NCBI GenBank assembly: GCA_964447315.1
Contig: CAYURQ010000001.1
Location: forward strand, 40,208-104,207
Direction: 5' to 3'
Source: MWBV01 sp964447315
GTDB taxonomy: Archaea; Nanobdellota; Nanobdellia; Pacearchaeales; GW2011-AR1
Length of the DNA stretch: 64,000 nt
The first letter of the stretch is position 1; every line of letters begins with the position of its first letter. The notes beneath the pieces are model-generated. The model saw only the letters and a list, made by a program, of their open reading frames with translations. It was not told the DNA's origin and searched no databases. Below are positions 1 to 8,175 of the stretch, in pieces. The translations under genes and the position numbers were made by a program.

Positions 1-126
1 AAGAAAAAAGATTAATCAATCTTAGGGTCCCAATCATTATCCTCTAAAGTCTTTCACAAAGGTGGAAAAACCCAATATATAATAAATATTGATAATCTTT
101 TTATACATCAGATTTTTTTTCTTGAT

Positions 127-390
127 ATGAATGATGAAAGCAAACTTGAAAAAGCTCTTAAAAAAATTAGTGAAAAAAGGGATTTGCTTTTAGAAGATTT
201 TTCAAAAAAACGAGCTAGAAAATTAAGAAAAAAACTTCAAAATTATGTTAATGATTTTAATATTCAAATGGATTTAAATGATATAAAAAAATATACTTCA
301 GAGATATATAATCTAGAAAAATATATTGCACAAGAGACAACAAAACAACAAGCCATAAAATATTATGACAAAATGAACAATAATTCTTAA
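127..390 (+). CDS. hypothetical lysine-rich coiled-coil protein, 87 aa
   Basis: No family recognised. The protein is highly charged (Lys/Glu) and almost entirely predicted helix, with an N-terminal stretch rich in KKISEKRD/KKRARKLRKK suggesting a coiled coil or a nucleic-acid-contacting helix. There is no signal peptide or membrane segment. The ATG follows a T/A-rich region with a TATA-like element about 25 nt upstream and no Shine-Dalgarno motif, so it is probably leaderless. It is the first of several similar small basic ORFs in the first 10 kb. Function unknown. Confidence 0.55.
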   Translation: MNDESKLEKALKKISEKRDLLLEDFSKKRARKLRKKLQNYVNDFNIQMDLNDIKKYTSEIYNLEKYIAQETTKQQAIKYYDKMNNNS

Positions 391-413
391 AAACCCATAA
401 ATTATACAATTTC

Positions 414-698
414 ATGAAAAAGGAATATACTTTTAAAGAGTTAGAAGATTTTAATAAATTAGAGAATTATTTAAAAATTTTTCCTATGTTACAACAAAAT
501 TTTCTTAGAGACCCTAATGTTAAGAATGCAAGCATTTTTTCTAAAATATTAAATGAATATGAAAAAGTAGGTAGTCCTTATTTTAGTGAATTTGAAAATT
601 CTTGGATTGACAAAATGCATGAAGGTATTAGAGATTATTTCATGGATAAAATAAATACAAAATACTTAGGGATTTTTTGGGATGAAAGTGAATTATAA
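414..698 (+). CDS. hypothetical protein, 94 aa
   Basis: Small, mostly helical protein of no recognised family, starting MKKEYTFKELEDF and ending with an aromatic-acidic tail (IFWDESEL). It has no membrane segment or Cys cluster. It lies 23 nt after the preceding small gene on the same strand and may be co-transcribed. The ATG is chosen because no upstream in-frame start exists. Codon use matches its neighbours. Confidence 0.5.
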   Translation: MKKEYTFKELEDFNKLENYLKIFPMLQQNFLRDPNVKNASIFSKILNEYEKVGSPYFSEFENSWIDKMHEGIRDYFMDKINTKYLGIFWDESEL

Positions 699-733
699 AT
701 AAATTTTAAATACTTTAATAATAATATATTTTA

Positions 734-1027
734 ATGGAAGATTATAAAGAATCTAACTTGAGGAAAGAAGTTATTAATTCTAAAAAAGCTTCTAAATTAT
801 CTGAAACAATTCATAAAAATATGCCTTCTGAAATTCGTGCTGAAGAAGCTATTAGACATTATAAAAGATATAAAAAAGCTACAAATAAATACATTAACAA
901 AAAAATAAGATATTTGAGAAGATGTATAGCAGCAAAATATTTGCCTTGGACTGATTTATATCAAACAAGACACCCTAAACATCCAACTCCAAAAATTGAA
1001 AATGACTTAGAGTCTAAATTAGATTAA
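734..1027 (+). CDS. hypothetical basic protein, 97 aa
   Basis: Lys/Arg-rich small protein with a central basic helix (about residues 36-65, rich in YKRYKKATNKYINKK) and a C-terminal segment containing HPKHPTPK. Strongly positive charge suggests nucleic-acid or ribosome contact, but no known domain is visible. Transcribed in the same direction as the two preceding small genes and convergent with uppP, with only 13 nt between the stops. Function unknown. Confidence 0.5.
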   Translation: MEDYKESNLRKEVINSKKASKLSETIHKNMPSEIRAEEAIRHYKRYKKATNKYINKKIRYLRRCIAAKYLPWTDLYQTRHPKHPTPKIENDLESKLD

Positions 1028-1040
1028 TTTTTTTTAATCA

Positions 1041-1853
1041 TTATATGAAAAAACTTGCAATCATTAACAGTGCAAAAATTAAAACAAACCATCCGAAATT
1101 AATCTTCTTTGAAAGTTTTATCAAAACATGAATTGTCAGTAAACCAAAAATAAAACTTGTTATTAAAGATATTACTGAAAAAGCAGTAAAACTAAAGTCT
1201 GGTACGTTGAGAATTATATTTCCAAAGAAAACAATTGGAAGACTCATTAAGAAACTCAAACGCAAGGCTGTTGTATCATTAAATTTACGGAGCATTAATG
1301 TTGAAACAGTTATTCCTGAACGTGAGAGTCCTGGTAGTGATGAAAGTCCCTGAGCAAAACCAAGCAATATTCCGTCGCTGAGTGTTAGATGTTTAATAGA
1401 ACGTAATTTTGAATCATGATTTTTTTTAATTTTTAATTGCAACAATCCTGTTATTAATAACAAGATTCCTACTGCAAGTGAAATAACTTTTCCTGTTACT
1501 GAAAATTTATCTTGATACATTCCTAGTCCTGTAATTAAAATAAATCCAAGAATTCCTGATATTATTGTTGAGATAATTAAAAATTTTAATGTCTTTTTTG
1601 TTGGCTTATCAGACTTTTTATATTGGAATAAGGAAATAAATAAATGTGCTACGTCTTTTCTAAAGTAAATTAATGCTGCAAAAAAAGTACCTAAGTGCAA
1701 CCATAAAATATTTTGAATTATAACACTTAAGTCAGTTATTTGAAAAAAGTTTGCAAATACTAAAGCTAGAAAACCACTTGAGCTTATTGGAATCCATTCT
1801 GTGATTCCTTGAATAATTCCTACGAGAATTTGCTGCAGTATTGTTAAGTCCAT
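1041..1853 (-). CDS. uppP: undecaprenyl/polyprenyl-diphosphatase (UppP/BacA family)
   Basis: Integral membrane phosphatase that, in this family, removes a phosphate from polyprenyl diphosphate so the lipid carrier can be reused in glycan assembly. The N-terminus has the family signature GITEWIPISSSG (about residues 16-27, with the conserved Glu and Ser run), and the second signature with GLSRSGIT lies near residue 174. Eight or so hydrophobic segments and 270 aa match the family. In an archaeon the substrate is probably a dolichyl-type diphosphate, which fits the glycosyltransferase genes at 29-43 kb. Start is the ATG giving MDLTILQQIL. Confidence 0.9.
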   Translation of the reverse strand: MDLTILQQILVGIIQGITEWIPISSSGFLALVFANFFQITDLSVIIQNILWLHLGTFFAALIYFRKDVAHLFISLFQYKKSDKPTKKTLKFLIISTIISGILGFILITGLGMYQDKFSVTGKVISLAVGILLLITGLLQLKIKKNHDSKLRSIKHLTLSDGILLGFAQGLSSLPGLSRSGITVSTLMLRKFNDTTALRLSFLMSLPIVFFGNIILNVPDFSFTAFSVISLITSFIFGLLTIHVLIKLSKKINFGWFVLIFALLMIASFFI

Positions 1854-1932
1854 AAATGCATTAATAAAAGAGGGATTAAATAATTATTGTCTTTAACATA
1901 ATAATTATTAAATACTTGAAAAAATTAATTCA

Positions 1933-2175
1933 ATGATGAGTGATGGAATATCAGAAGCATGGAGAGATAATGATTTATCTAAAATATATGAAAAAATAAG
2001 AAATATTGAAGATAAATTCAAGGAAAATGAATCTATTGATTTAGCTGAAGAAATTTTAAAAGAATTTGATGTTTTAAAGAGAATGAGAAGAGGATATTGG
2101 AAAACAATCAATCATAAAGCAATTGACGAGAAAATTTCTTATTATAAAGAATATATAATTAAATATCGAATATAA
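1933..2175 (+). CDS. hypothetical helical protein, 80 aa
   Basis: Small acidic/basic helical protein starting MMSDGISEAWRDNDLSKI. No recognised domain, signal peptide or membrane segment. It has its own T/A-rich upstream region (TATTAAATA about 25 nt before the ATG) and lies between the divergent uppP gene and EF-1alpha. The opposite strand of this stretch is also open but has lower-quality composition. Function unknown. Confidence 0.45.
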   Translation: MMSDGISEAWRDNDLSKIYEKIRNIEDKFKENESIDLAEEILKEFDVLKRMRRGYWKTINHKAIDEKISYYKEYIIKYRI

Positions 2176-2221
2176 AATAAAATAAAAATAATTATAAGAC
2201 TATTTTCTAGGTTATAGAAAA

Positions 2222-2230
2222 GTTTATAAA
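2222..2230 (+). promoter_or_regulatory. TATA box of EF-1alpha gene
   Basis: GTTTATAAA lies 64 nt upstream of the EF-1alpha ATG in an A/T-rich region. An archaeal TATA box sits about 25 nt upstream of the transcription start, so this implies a leader of roughly 40 nt. No strong Shine-Dalgarno motif is seen. Confidence 0.5.
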
Positions 2231-2293
2231 CTCAAATTTTTTAACATAATCACTTAAACAAATCTAATTTAAGATTAAAAATATTAAGATAAA

Positions 2294-3580
2294 ATGGCAA
2301 AGGAAAAACCAAGCATGAATGTTGTGTTCGTTGGACACGTTGACGCAGGAAAATCTACTTGTGTAGGTAGAATGTTTTTTGATGGTGGCGGTGTTTCAGA
2401 ACAGGAAATGAAAAAACTTAAAGATGAAGCTGAAAAGCATGGTAAAGCTGGATTTGAATTTGCTTATGTAATGGATAATATTAAAGAAGAAAGAGAAAGA
2501 GGAGTTACTATTGATTTATCTTATAAGAAATTAGTTACTAATAAATTTGAAATCACAATTATTGATGCACCTGGTCACAAAGACTTTGTTAAGAATATGA
2601 TTACTGGTGCTTCACAAGCTGATGCTGCTTTCTTAGTGATTGCTGCTCCTTCAGGAGTTCAACCACAAACCACTGAACATTTATGGTTATTAAGAACAAT
2701 GGGTGTTAAGAACATTTCAGTTGCTATTAATAAAATGGATGCAGTTGACTATGATGAAGCTAAATTCAATAAAGTTAAAGAAGATGTTTCTACATTATTA
2801 AAACAAGTTGGAATTAACCCAGAAACTACACCTTTTTTAGCAGTTAGTGGATTAATGGGAGATAATGTTTTCAAGAAATCAGAGAAAATGCCTTGGTACA
2901 AAGGATCTACAATTCAAGAGCAAATTGATTCATTCCCAGCTCCTGAATTACCAACTAACTTACCTATGAGAATGCCTGTTCAAGATGTTTATGATATTAC
3001 TGGAATTGGAACTGTTCCTGTAGGAAAGATTGAAACTGGTATTATGAAAGTAGGACAAAAAGTTGTTGTTTTACCAGGTAGAACAGGAACTGGAATTTCT
3101 GGAGAAGTTAAAACTATTGAAGCTCACCATGAAACTTTAAAAGAAGCACCTGCTGGAGAAAATGTAGGGATTAATGTTAGAGGGGTTGGTAAAAAAGATA
3201 TTACAAGAGGAGATGTTATTTGCGAAGCAAGTACACCAATACCAATTGTAGAAGAATTTATTGCTCAAATTGCAGTAATCAATCACCCAACTGTATTAGC
3301 TAAAGGATATACACCTGTATTCCATGTACACACAGCTCAGGTTCCTTGCCAATTCATTGAATTACTTGAACAAATTGATCCTAAGACTGGACAAGTTATT
3401 AAAGAAAATCCAGATTTCTTAAAGAACGGAGACGTAGCAAAAGTAAGAATTAAACCTGCTGGAAACTTATGTTTAGAAACAACTAAAGACAACCCATACA
3501 TGGGAAGATTTGCAGTAAGAGATGCTGGTGCTACTGTTGCTGCTGGTATGTGCTTGGAAATTACCAAGAAAAAGAACTAA
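2294..3580 (+). CDS. tuf: translation elongation factor 1-alpha
   Basis: GTPase that delivers aminoacyl-tRNA to the ribosome. G1 loop GHVDAGKST is at residues 14-22, the switch region has RERGVTIDLSY, G3 is DAPGHKDF, and G4 is NKMD. Domains 2 and 3 follow, including CQFIELLEQIDPKTG-type sequence typical of the archaeal/eukaryotic factor. At 428 aa it is full length. Codon choice is more regular than in neighbouring genes, as expected for high expression. Preceded by a clear TATA box and followed by small hypothetical genes rather than ribosomal protein genes. Confidence 0.98.
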   Translation: MAKEKPSMNVVFVGHVDAGKSTCVGRMFFDGGGVSEQEMKKLKDEAEKHGKAGFEFAYVMDNIKEERERGVTIDLSYKKLVTNKFEITIIDAPGHKDFVKNMITGASQADAAFLVIAAPSGVQPQTTEHLWLLRTMGVKNISVAINKMDAVDYDEAKFNKVKEDVSTLLKQVGINPETTPFLAVSGLMGDNVFKKSEKMPWYKGSTIQEQIDSFPAPELPTNLPMRMPVQDVYDITGIGTVPVGKIETGIMKVGQKVVVLPGRTGTGISGEVKTIEAHHETLKEAPAGENVGINVRGVGKKDITRGDVICEASTPIPIVEEFIAQIAVINHPTVLAKGYTPVFHVHTAQVPCQFIELLEQIDPKTGQVIKENPDFLKNGDVAKVRIKPAGNLCLETTKDNPYMGRFAVRDAGATVAAGMCLEITKKKN

Positions 3581-3632
3581 AATTCTTGTATTCTAGATAT
3601 TACTCAAATTATTTAGTGAATGTTTTTTTCTC

Positions 3633-3653
3633 AATAGTAAAAATATTGTGAAA
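3633..3653 (+). repeat. 21-bp direct repeat, copy 1
   Basis: AATAGTAAAAATATTGTGAA plus one A occurs here and again at 4026-4046. Both copies lie in the upstream regions of small hypothetical genes (ATG at 3695 and at 4081), 35-62 nt before the start codon, so it could be a shared promoter or regulatory element. Confidence 0.6.
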
Positions 3654-3694
3654 TAATTAGTTAGTTTTAAAAATAGATTATTTCTTTGGTTTTT

Positions 3695-4006
3695 ATGTTT
3701 AAATTGAAACAAACACAAACTCATATTGGAAAGTTTATTTGCAAACATAGTGAAAATACAACTCCTACATGGATTCAAGAAAATGAGAAAGTTATCCCTG
3801 CTAAAAAAATGGAAGTTTATTTTATGAAAGACTCTAAAGGCATGGATCTTATCAAAATTACTGATTTTTTAACAACAGAAGAAGATGGGATGGATTATGG
3901 CAAATTAAATGCTGCAATAGATAAATATTATGAAAGGTATGATGGACAGAGGCTTCGTAGATGTCAGGTTTATGATAGTAATTTAGAAAAAGTTTTTTCA
4001 ATGTAA
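3695..4006 (+). CDS. hypothetical protein, 103 aa
   Basis: No recognised family. Sequence begins MFKLKQTQTHIGKF. A TTG nine bases upstream is in frame, but this ATG is preferred because nothing supports the TTG. Mixed alpha/beta composition with two Cys (FICKH and RRCQVYD), no membrane segment. It has its own upstream region containing the 21-bp repeat shared with the next gene. Function unknown. Confidence 0.5.
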   Translation: MFKLKQTQTHIGKFICKHSENTTPTWIQENEKVIPAKKMEVYFMKDSKGMDLIKITDFLTTEEDGMDYGKLNAAIDKYYERYDGQRLRRCQVYDSNLEKVFSM

Positions 4007-4025
4007 TATCTTAAAAATAATTCTT

Positions 4026-4046
4026 AATAGTAAAAATATTGTGAAA
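4026..4046 (+). repeat. 21-bp direct repeat, copy 2
   Basis: Exact second copy of the element at 3633-3653, followed by a TATA-like ACTTATAAAC and then the ATG at 4081. Its position upstream of two unrelated small genes suggests shared transcriptional control. Confidence 0.6.
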
Positions 4047-4080
4047 AGACTTATAAACTGAATTCAATAGTAAACTTATT

Positions 4081-4467
4081 ATGAAGAAAAAAATTGAGGT
4101 AAATATTGAAAAGTATTCTGATGTTTATTTTGAAAATGTTCAAGATAGTGAATCAAGAGCTTATGAAAAAAACAAGAATATAGAAAACAATAAAGGAAAA
4201 CCTTATTTTGGATATCAGATAACAATAAACTCTTCTAATCCTCAAATATTTGCTAGAAACTACATTGAAAAAATTAATGGACATTATATTTTTAAAGAAG
4301 GTGGTAATTTTAAAGAATCTAAAAATATTGATATTGCTCACACTCTTGAAGAGGCATATAAAAAAGCATATGAACATATTTCTAAAAAACCAAAAGAAAA
4401 AATTGAAAAAATGATGGATGATTGTGGTCTTGAAAAAATAATTCATGATAAAGAATCTTATTATTAA
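4081..4467 (+). CDS. hypothetical protein, 128 aa
   Basis: Mixed alpha/beta protein with a predicted central beta section (YFGYQITINSSNPQIFARNYIEKINGHYIFKEGG in parts) and a C-terminal helical Lys-rich tail. No recognised motif or membrane segment. The ATG is about 24 nt after the TATA-like ACTTATAAAC and has no Shine-Dalgarno motif, so translation is probably leaderless. Function unknown. Confidence 0.5.
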   Translation: MKKKIEVNIEKYSDVYFENVQDSESRAYEKNKNIENNKGKPYFGYQITINSSNPQIFARNYIEKINGHYIFKEGGNFKESKNIDIAHTLEEAYKKAYEHISKKPKEKIEKMMDDCGLEKIIHDKESYY

Positions 4468-4508
4468 ATTATAATAATCCTTATAAAGGGATATTTAGTT
4501 TTAAAAAA

Positions 4509-4799
4509 ATGGAAAACAACAATAGTAAAGAAAGTAATTTATATGATAAGTTTAAAGTTGATTATGTTGTTAGCATTAGATCAAATGGAACAAAGGAAAA
4601 ATTAAAGGAATCTGCTATTTTTGCTTGTGATAATATAAATAAAGTTTCTAATTTCATGAGAAAAATGTTGGGAGATGATTTAATTAAATTTCACATTAAT
4701 AGAGTAAGTGAAAAATCATATTATAAAGGAGTTTTAAGAGATACAAGTGGAAAAATCCCTTTTTATAGTGGGAATGAATTTGAACATTATTGCAGATAA
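4509..4799 (+). CDS. hypothetical protein, 96 aa
   Basis: Small soluble protein starting MENNNSKESNLYDKFKVDYVV, with a YVVSIRSNGTKEKLKESAIFACD stretch that could form a beta-alpha unit. Not recognised. One Cys near the middle and one near the C-terminus. Same strand as the flanking small genes, with a 41-nt gap upstream. Function unknown. Confidence 0.45.
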   Translation: MENNNSKESNLYDKFKVDYVVSIRSNGTKEKLKESAIFACDNINKVSNFMRKMLGDDLIKFHINRVSEKSYYKGVLRDTSGKIPFYSGNEFEHYCR

Positions 4800-4831
4800 A
4801 TACTTAAAAACAATAAAATACTGTTTCAATA

Positions 4832-5386
4832 ATGTTATCTAAAGACATGTCAAAAGGGGAGATAGATAGAGAATTAGATGGAAAAGGGGATTATATTCAG
4901 ATAGATTTGTTGAATAAATTTATTGAAGATAAGCCATCTATTTTAATGAAAAGATATGCTTATACTAAACTAGCTCAGATTTATCAAAGCAAAAAAATGT
5001 TTAAAGATGCTGCAAAAAATTATGAACATTTGGCTGTTTTATCTGTTGCATTTACTGACAAAGTAAAGTATTTTCTTATTGCAGCTGAATTTTATATAAA
5101 AGATGGGTCTTTTGAAGAAGCAGATTATTCAACTAAAAAAGCTATGCAAGAAGGTAATTCTTATGAAAGTGGAGAAATTTATCATTCAATTAAACATACT
5201 TATAAAAAACAAGCCCAAGAATATGAATCTCAAGGAAAATGGAGTAAGTCAAGCCTTATTTATGAAAAATTACTTTCAATGAAAATAACTGAACAAGAAG
5301 AAAAAGATTTCAGAGCAAAACTTTTAGATATATATGAAAAACTTGGTAAATTTAAAGAGTATAAAATTTTAGATGAGAAAAAGTAA
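4832..5386 (+). CDS. TPR-like helical repeat protein, 184 aa
   Basis: Composed of paired helices with TPR-like spacing: Y-KLAQIYQSKKMFKDAAKNYEHLA (about residues 45-68), a following YFLIAAEFYIKDGSFEEADYSTKKA unit, and YESQGKWSKSSLIYEKLL near residue 130, each matching the small/aromatic positions of tetratricopeptide repeats. Such repeats usually mediate protein-protein contacts. There is no signal peptide, so it is presumably cytoplasmic. Stands alone between small hypotheticals and dnaG, so no partner is indicated. Confidence 0.6.
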   Translation: MLSKDMSKGEIDRELDGKGDYIQIDLLNKFIEDKPSILMKRYAYTKLAQIYQSKKMFKDAAKNYEHLAVLSVAFTDKVKYFLIAAEFYIKDGSFEEADYSTKKAMQEGNSYESGEIYHSIKHTYKKQAQEYESQGKWSKSSLIYEKLLSMKITEQEEKDFRAKLLDIYEKLGKFKEYKILDEKK

Positions 5387-5450
5387 TTTAACTTCTAGTG
5401 TTATTTGGATTTAAATCTTTGGAAAATAAATTAATAAATTAAAAGAAACC

Positions 5451-5657
5451 TTTAAATAGGTATTTTATCTTTTTTAAGATAGTTAGAAGAATATCATTAG
5501 ATTTTAATGTTTATTACTAATACACATCATATTCACATAAAGCAAAAAACCTAGATATTTTGGGAATTTTGTAAAAGAAAGTAAGTATTTTGATATTTTT
5601 CTAAGAAGTAAAATCATAAGATTTTACTGCAATTAAATATAATAAGGAGAAACTAAA
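5451..5657 (+). promoter_or_regulatory. dnaG promoter and long leader with hairpin
   Basis: A TATA-like TTTAAATA lies at 5451-5458, about 200 nt before the dnaG ATG, so the leader could be about 175 nt, long for this genome. It contains a perfect 9-bp stem (AGTAAAATC, loop ATAA, GATTTTACT; 5607-5628) ending 14 nt before the Shine-Dalgarno AAGGAGA (5644-5650). A 15-codon ORF (MFITNTHH start) begins near 5508. No known riboswitch class is recognised, and a closer promoter cannot be excluded. Confidence 0.4.
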
Positions 5658-6836
5658 ATGGCTAAAGTAAGTCCAGTATCAATTAAATATATGATACATG
5701 CTAATTTCTCAGCTGAAGGTGCTTTAGAAAAACCTGATGTAATCGGAGCTTTATTCGGACAAACAGAAGGTCTATTGGGCGCAGATTTAGAAATGCGTGA
5801 ATTGCAGAAAGAAGGAAAAATTGGTAGGATTGAAGTTGAATTAGAAAGAAATGGTAAAAAAACAGTTGGAGTAATAAAAATTCCTACTGCTTTAGATCAA
5901 TCTGAAACTACTTTAATTGCTGCTGCAATTGAAACTATTGAAAGAATTGGGCCTAGTGACTCTCAAATAGAAATTGAAAAGATTGAAGATGTCAGAGGAA
6001 GTAAAAGAGATTATATCTTGGAAAGAGCTAAAAAACTTATGAAAGATGTTCATGGTTCTGCTGATTCCAGAGATATTTCAAATCAGATAAAAGATTCTTC
6101 TAGAACTTCAATGATTGAAAAATACGGTAAAGAAGAACTTCCTTGTGGAAATTTATCAGGTGGAGAAGTAATAGTTGTTGAAGGCAGAGCAGATGTTGTT
6201 AACTTGTTGAAAGCAGGAGTAAATAATGTTATTGCTATGAATGGTACAAAACTTCCAGATGCTATCAAAGAATTAGGTAGGAATAAAGAGCTTACTCTTT
6301 TTGTTGATGGAGACCGTGGAGGTAAATTAATCATTCAAAATGCTACTGATAATGCAAATATTGCTTATATTGCTATTGCACCAGATGGAAAAGAAGTTGA
6401 AGAATTAACAGGAAAAGAGATTCTTATGAATTTAAGAAAAAAAGTTACTGTTAAGGAATTCTTCAGGAATGATTCAAGAAATAACTCTAGATATTCTTAT
6501 CACCAAGAGAAAATATCTAAAGATGAATTAGATGAGGTTATTGAAGAAATTAAGATTGATGAAACTGAAAAAGTAAAGCTTAAAGGAATTTCAGATAAAA
6601 TATCTGGAACTGGTAAAGCACTGCTTTTAGATTCAAATTTAGAAGAATACAAATCAACTTCTGCCCGAAGCATTTCAGGTTTATTGAGAAAACTTGATAA
6701 AAAACCAGTGGTAATTGTAATGGATGGAAGTGTTACATCTGGAATAATTTCAGCTGCAGAAGAAGTAAAGTGTCAAGTTATTGTTGCAAATAATTTTAGT
6801 GCAACAAGTCCAAATATTCAGTTATTAAGTCTTTAA
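5658..6836 (+). CDS. dnaG: archaeal DnaG-like Toprim protein
   Basis: Archaeal DnaG homologue. In this family the protein has weak primase activity and also associates with the exosome. The Toprim core is visible: VVEGRADVV with Glu175, then FVDGDRGG with Asp217 and Asp219 as metal-binding residues. The N-terminal about 150 residues match the archaeal DnaG lead domain (KYMIHANFSAEGALEKPDVIGALFGQTEGL in parts). There is no zinc-binding or helicase-binding domain as in bacterial DnaG. 392 aa is typical. A good Shine-Dalgarno (AAGGAGA) precedes the ATG and a terminator-like hairpin follows. Confidence 0.93.
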   Translation: MAKVSPVSIKYMIHANFSAEGALEKPDVIGALFGQTEGLLGADLEMRELQKEGKIGRIEVELERNGKKTVGVIKIPTALDQSETTLIAAAIETIERIGPSDSQIEIEKIEDVRGSKRDYILERAKKLMKDVHGSADSRDISNQIKDSSRTSMIEKYGKEELPCGNLSGGEVIVVEGRADVVNLLKAGVNNVIAMNGTKLPDAIKELGRNKELTLFVDGDRGGKLIIQNATDNANIAYIAIAPDGKEVEELTGKEILMNLRKKVTVKEFFRNDSRNNSRYSYHQEKISKDELDEVIEEIKIDETEKVKLKGISDKISGTGKALLLDSNLEEYKSTSARSISGLLRKLDKKPVVIVMDGSVTSGIISAAEEVKCQVIVANNFSATSPNIQLLSL

Positions 6837-6852
6837 TTTAAATTAAAGGCTT
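6827..6852 (+). terminator. terminator-like hairpin after dnaG
   Basis: A 26-nt near-perfect palindrome (AAGTCTTTAATTT / AAATTAAAGGCTT, one G-T pair) overlaps the dnaG stop codon and is followed by a long T-rich run. Structure and position fit an intrinsic terminator. Confidence 0.55.
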
Positions 6853-6930
6853 AATTTTTTATTTTTTATTATTGTTATTATTTATTAGTTACAACATATA
6901 GAAAGATTTTTAAAGTAAAATTAATTGTAA

Positions 6931-7413
6931 ATGATTAAAATGACAATTACAAAAAAAGTATTAGAGAATACATTTGACTTATATGATGAAGTTGGTAAGG
7001 ATAGAAAGTTGTATCTTTATGCAGAACTAAAAGAAAATAAAGAAGTTCTTGAAAAAACAAGACAAAAGACAATTCAAAGAATTAATAATTATTTACATAA
7101 TAAAGAATTAAAACCAGCTGAGAGAGATTATTTGGAAAGTTTAAAACAAGAATATTCAAAATTAAGACAAAAACCAACATTGAAAACAAAATTAATGGAA
7201 TTAGATTTTGATGAAAAAATATTAGGAAAAATATGTGCTTTCTTAAATCAAAAGTATGAAACTAAATCAATAACTCCTGGAAATGTAACTTATTCATACT
7301 TAGAAAATATCAGTGAAAAAGAACTTTTAGAAACAAAAGGGTTTGGATTAAAAAGTGTTCATGAAATAAAGAATATTCTTGAAAAGCGTGGGTTTAAATT
7401 AAAGAAAGAATAA
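6931..7413 (+). CDS. alpha-CTD-like helix-hairpin-helix protein, 160 aa
   Basis: The last about 40 residues (YLENISEKELLETKGFG, then LKSVHEIKNILEKRGFKLK) closely match the C-terminal domain of bacterial RNA polymerase alpha (pattern L-x-x-EEELL-x-x-x-NFGKKSLEEIKEKL-x-x-x-GL-x-L), a DNA-binding double helix-hairpin-helix fold. The N-terminal 100 residues are helical and Lys/Glu-rich, unlike the alpha N-terminal domain, so this is not an RNA polymerase subunit. Its stop codon is separated by one base from the ATG of the sigma4-like gene, so the two are probably translated together. Role inferred: DNA-binding regulator or nucleoid factor. Confidence 0.6.
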   Translation: MIKMTITKKVLENTFDLYDEVGKDRKLYLYAELKENKEVLEKTRQKTIQRINNYLHNKELKPAERDYLESLKQEYSKLRQKPTLKTKLMELDFDEKILGKICAFLNQKYETKSITPGNVTYSYLENISEKELLETKGFGLKSVHEIKNILEKRGFKLKKE

Positions 7414-7414
7414 A

Positions 7415-7963
7415 ATGGTAAAATCAGACAGGAATTATAGTTTAACTAATGCAAGAAAAACCCTAGGTTTAACTCAGGCACAATTATCTAGTAGATTAGG
7501 AATAAAACCAGAAGTATATAACACTTATGAAACTGGGAGTTATATTCCTTCATTAGATACTCAAGTTAGAATAAGTAATTACTTTGTTGATAATGGAGTT
7601 CCAGTTATTGAAAGTGATTTGTTTCCTGAAAAAGAAAGAAGCTTTGAAAAAGAAAAATTCTATGATAAATTTTTTGATGAAAATCTTGCTTTAGATTTTG
7701 AAAACAAAGATCATTTTGATAGTTGTCTTGAAAGAATATTAACTCCAAGAGCAGGTGTTAAACCCAGGCAAATAGATATTTTAAAAAGATTTTATGGTAT
7801 TGGTTGTAATCCAGAATCTGTAGAAGAGATTGCAAAAACAGCAGGAAAAAATGGGCAGAGCATGAGTAAAGCAAGGGTTTACCAAATGATGCAATCTGCA
7901 GTTAATAAAATAAGGAGAGATGTTCTCACTGATAAAAAAAAGCATTATTTAATTGAGTTTTAA
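7415..7963 (+). CDS. XRE-type HTH plus sigma-70 region 4-like protein, 182 aa
   Basis: The N-terminus is an XRE/Cro-type HTH (NARKTLGLTQAQLSSRLGI, then YNTYETGSYIPSLDTQVRIS, about residues 9-50). The C-terminal 65 residues resemble sigma-70 region 4: RQIDILKRFYGIG, EEIAKTAG, then SKARVYQMMQSAVNKIRR, matching the sigma4 pattern RVRQIE-x-x-A-x-x-KLR. Archaea use TBP/TFB rather than sigma, so it is probably a transcription regulator of bacterial or viral type. Begins one base after the alpha-CTD-like gene's stop codon. Confidence 0.6.
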   Translation: MVKSDRNYSLTNARKTLGLTQAQLSSRLGIKPEVYNTYETGSYIPSLDTQVRISNYFVDNGVPVIESDLFPEKERSFEKEKFYDKFFDENLALDFENKDHFDSCLERILTPRAGVKPRQIDILKRFYGIGCNPESVEEIAKTAGKNGQSMSKARVYQMMQSAVNKIRRDVLTDKKKHYLIEF

Positions 7964-8049
7964 AAGATGTTTTTACCTTGGATAAAATTAAAAATGATAA
8001 GATATGCCTATTTGTTTAGACATTTAGTTACATATTATGAAAATTATTC

Positions 8050-8071
8050 ACTATGTGTTAAAACACATAGT
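8050..8071 (+). promoter_or_regulatory. 22-nt inverted repeat
   Basis: ACTATGTGT, loop TAAA, ACACATAGT: perfect 9-bp arms between the sigma4-like gene (stop 7963) and the surface-protein gene (ATG 8176). It could be a terminator stem or an operator; no T-run follows directly. The rest of this 212-nt gap holds a TATA-like TTTATAAAT near 8111 and nothing else recognised. Confidence 0.4.
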
Positions 8072-8175
8072 ATATATGATGTCATTATAAAGTTACACTA
8101 ATAGTAAGATTTATAAATGAAATTTACTCTCAATAAGTATCAGAAAACAAAGTTTTTCTGAAGAATTAAATAAAA

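Noticed and set aside
1..126. Minus-strand tail (KTLEDNDWDPKID-stop) as the end of a gene entering from the left
   Set aside because: On the minus strand this reads away from the window start and has a stop codon directly upstream in frame, so it is too short to support.
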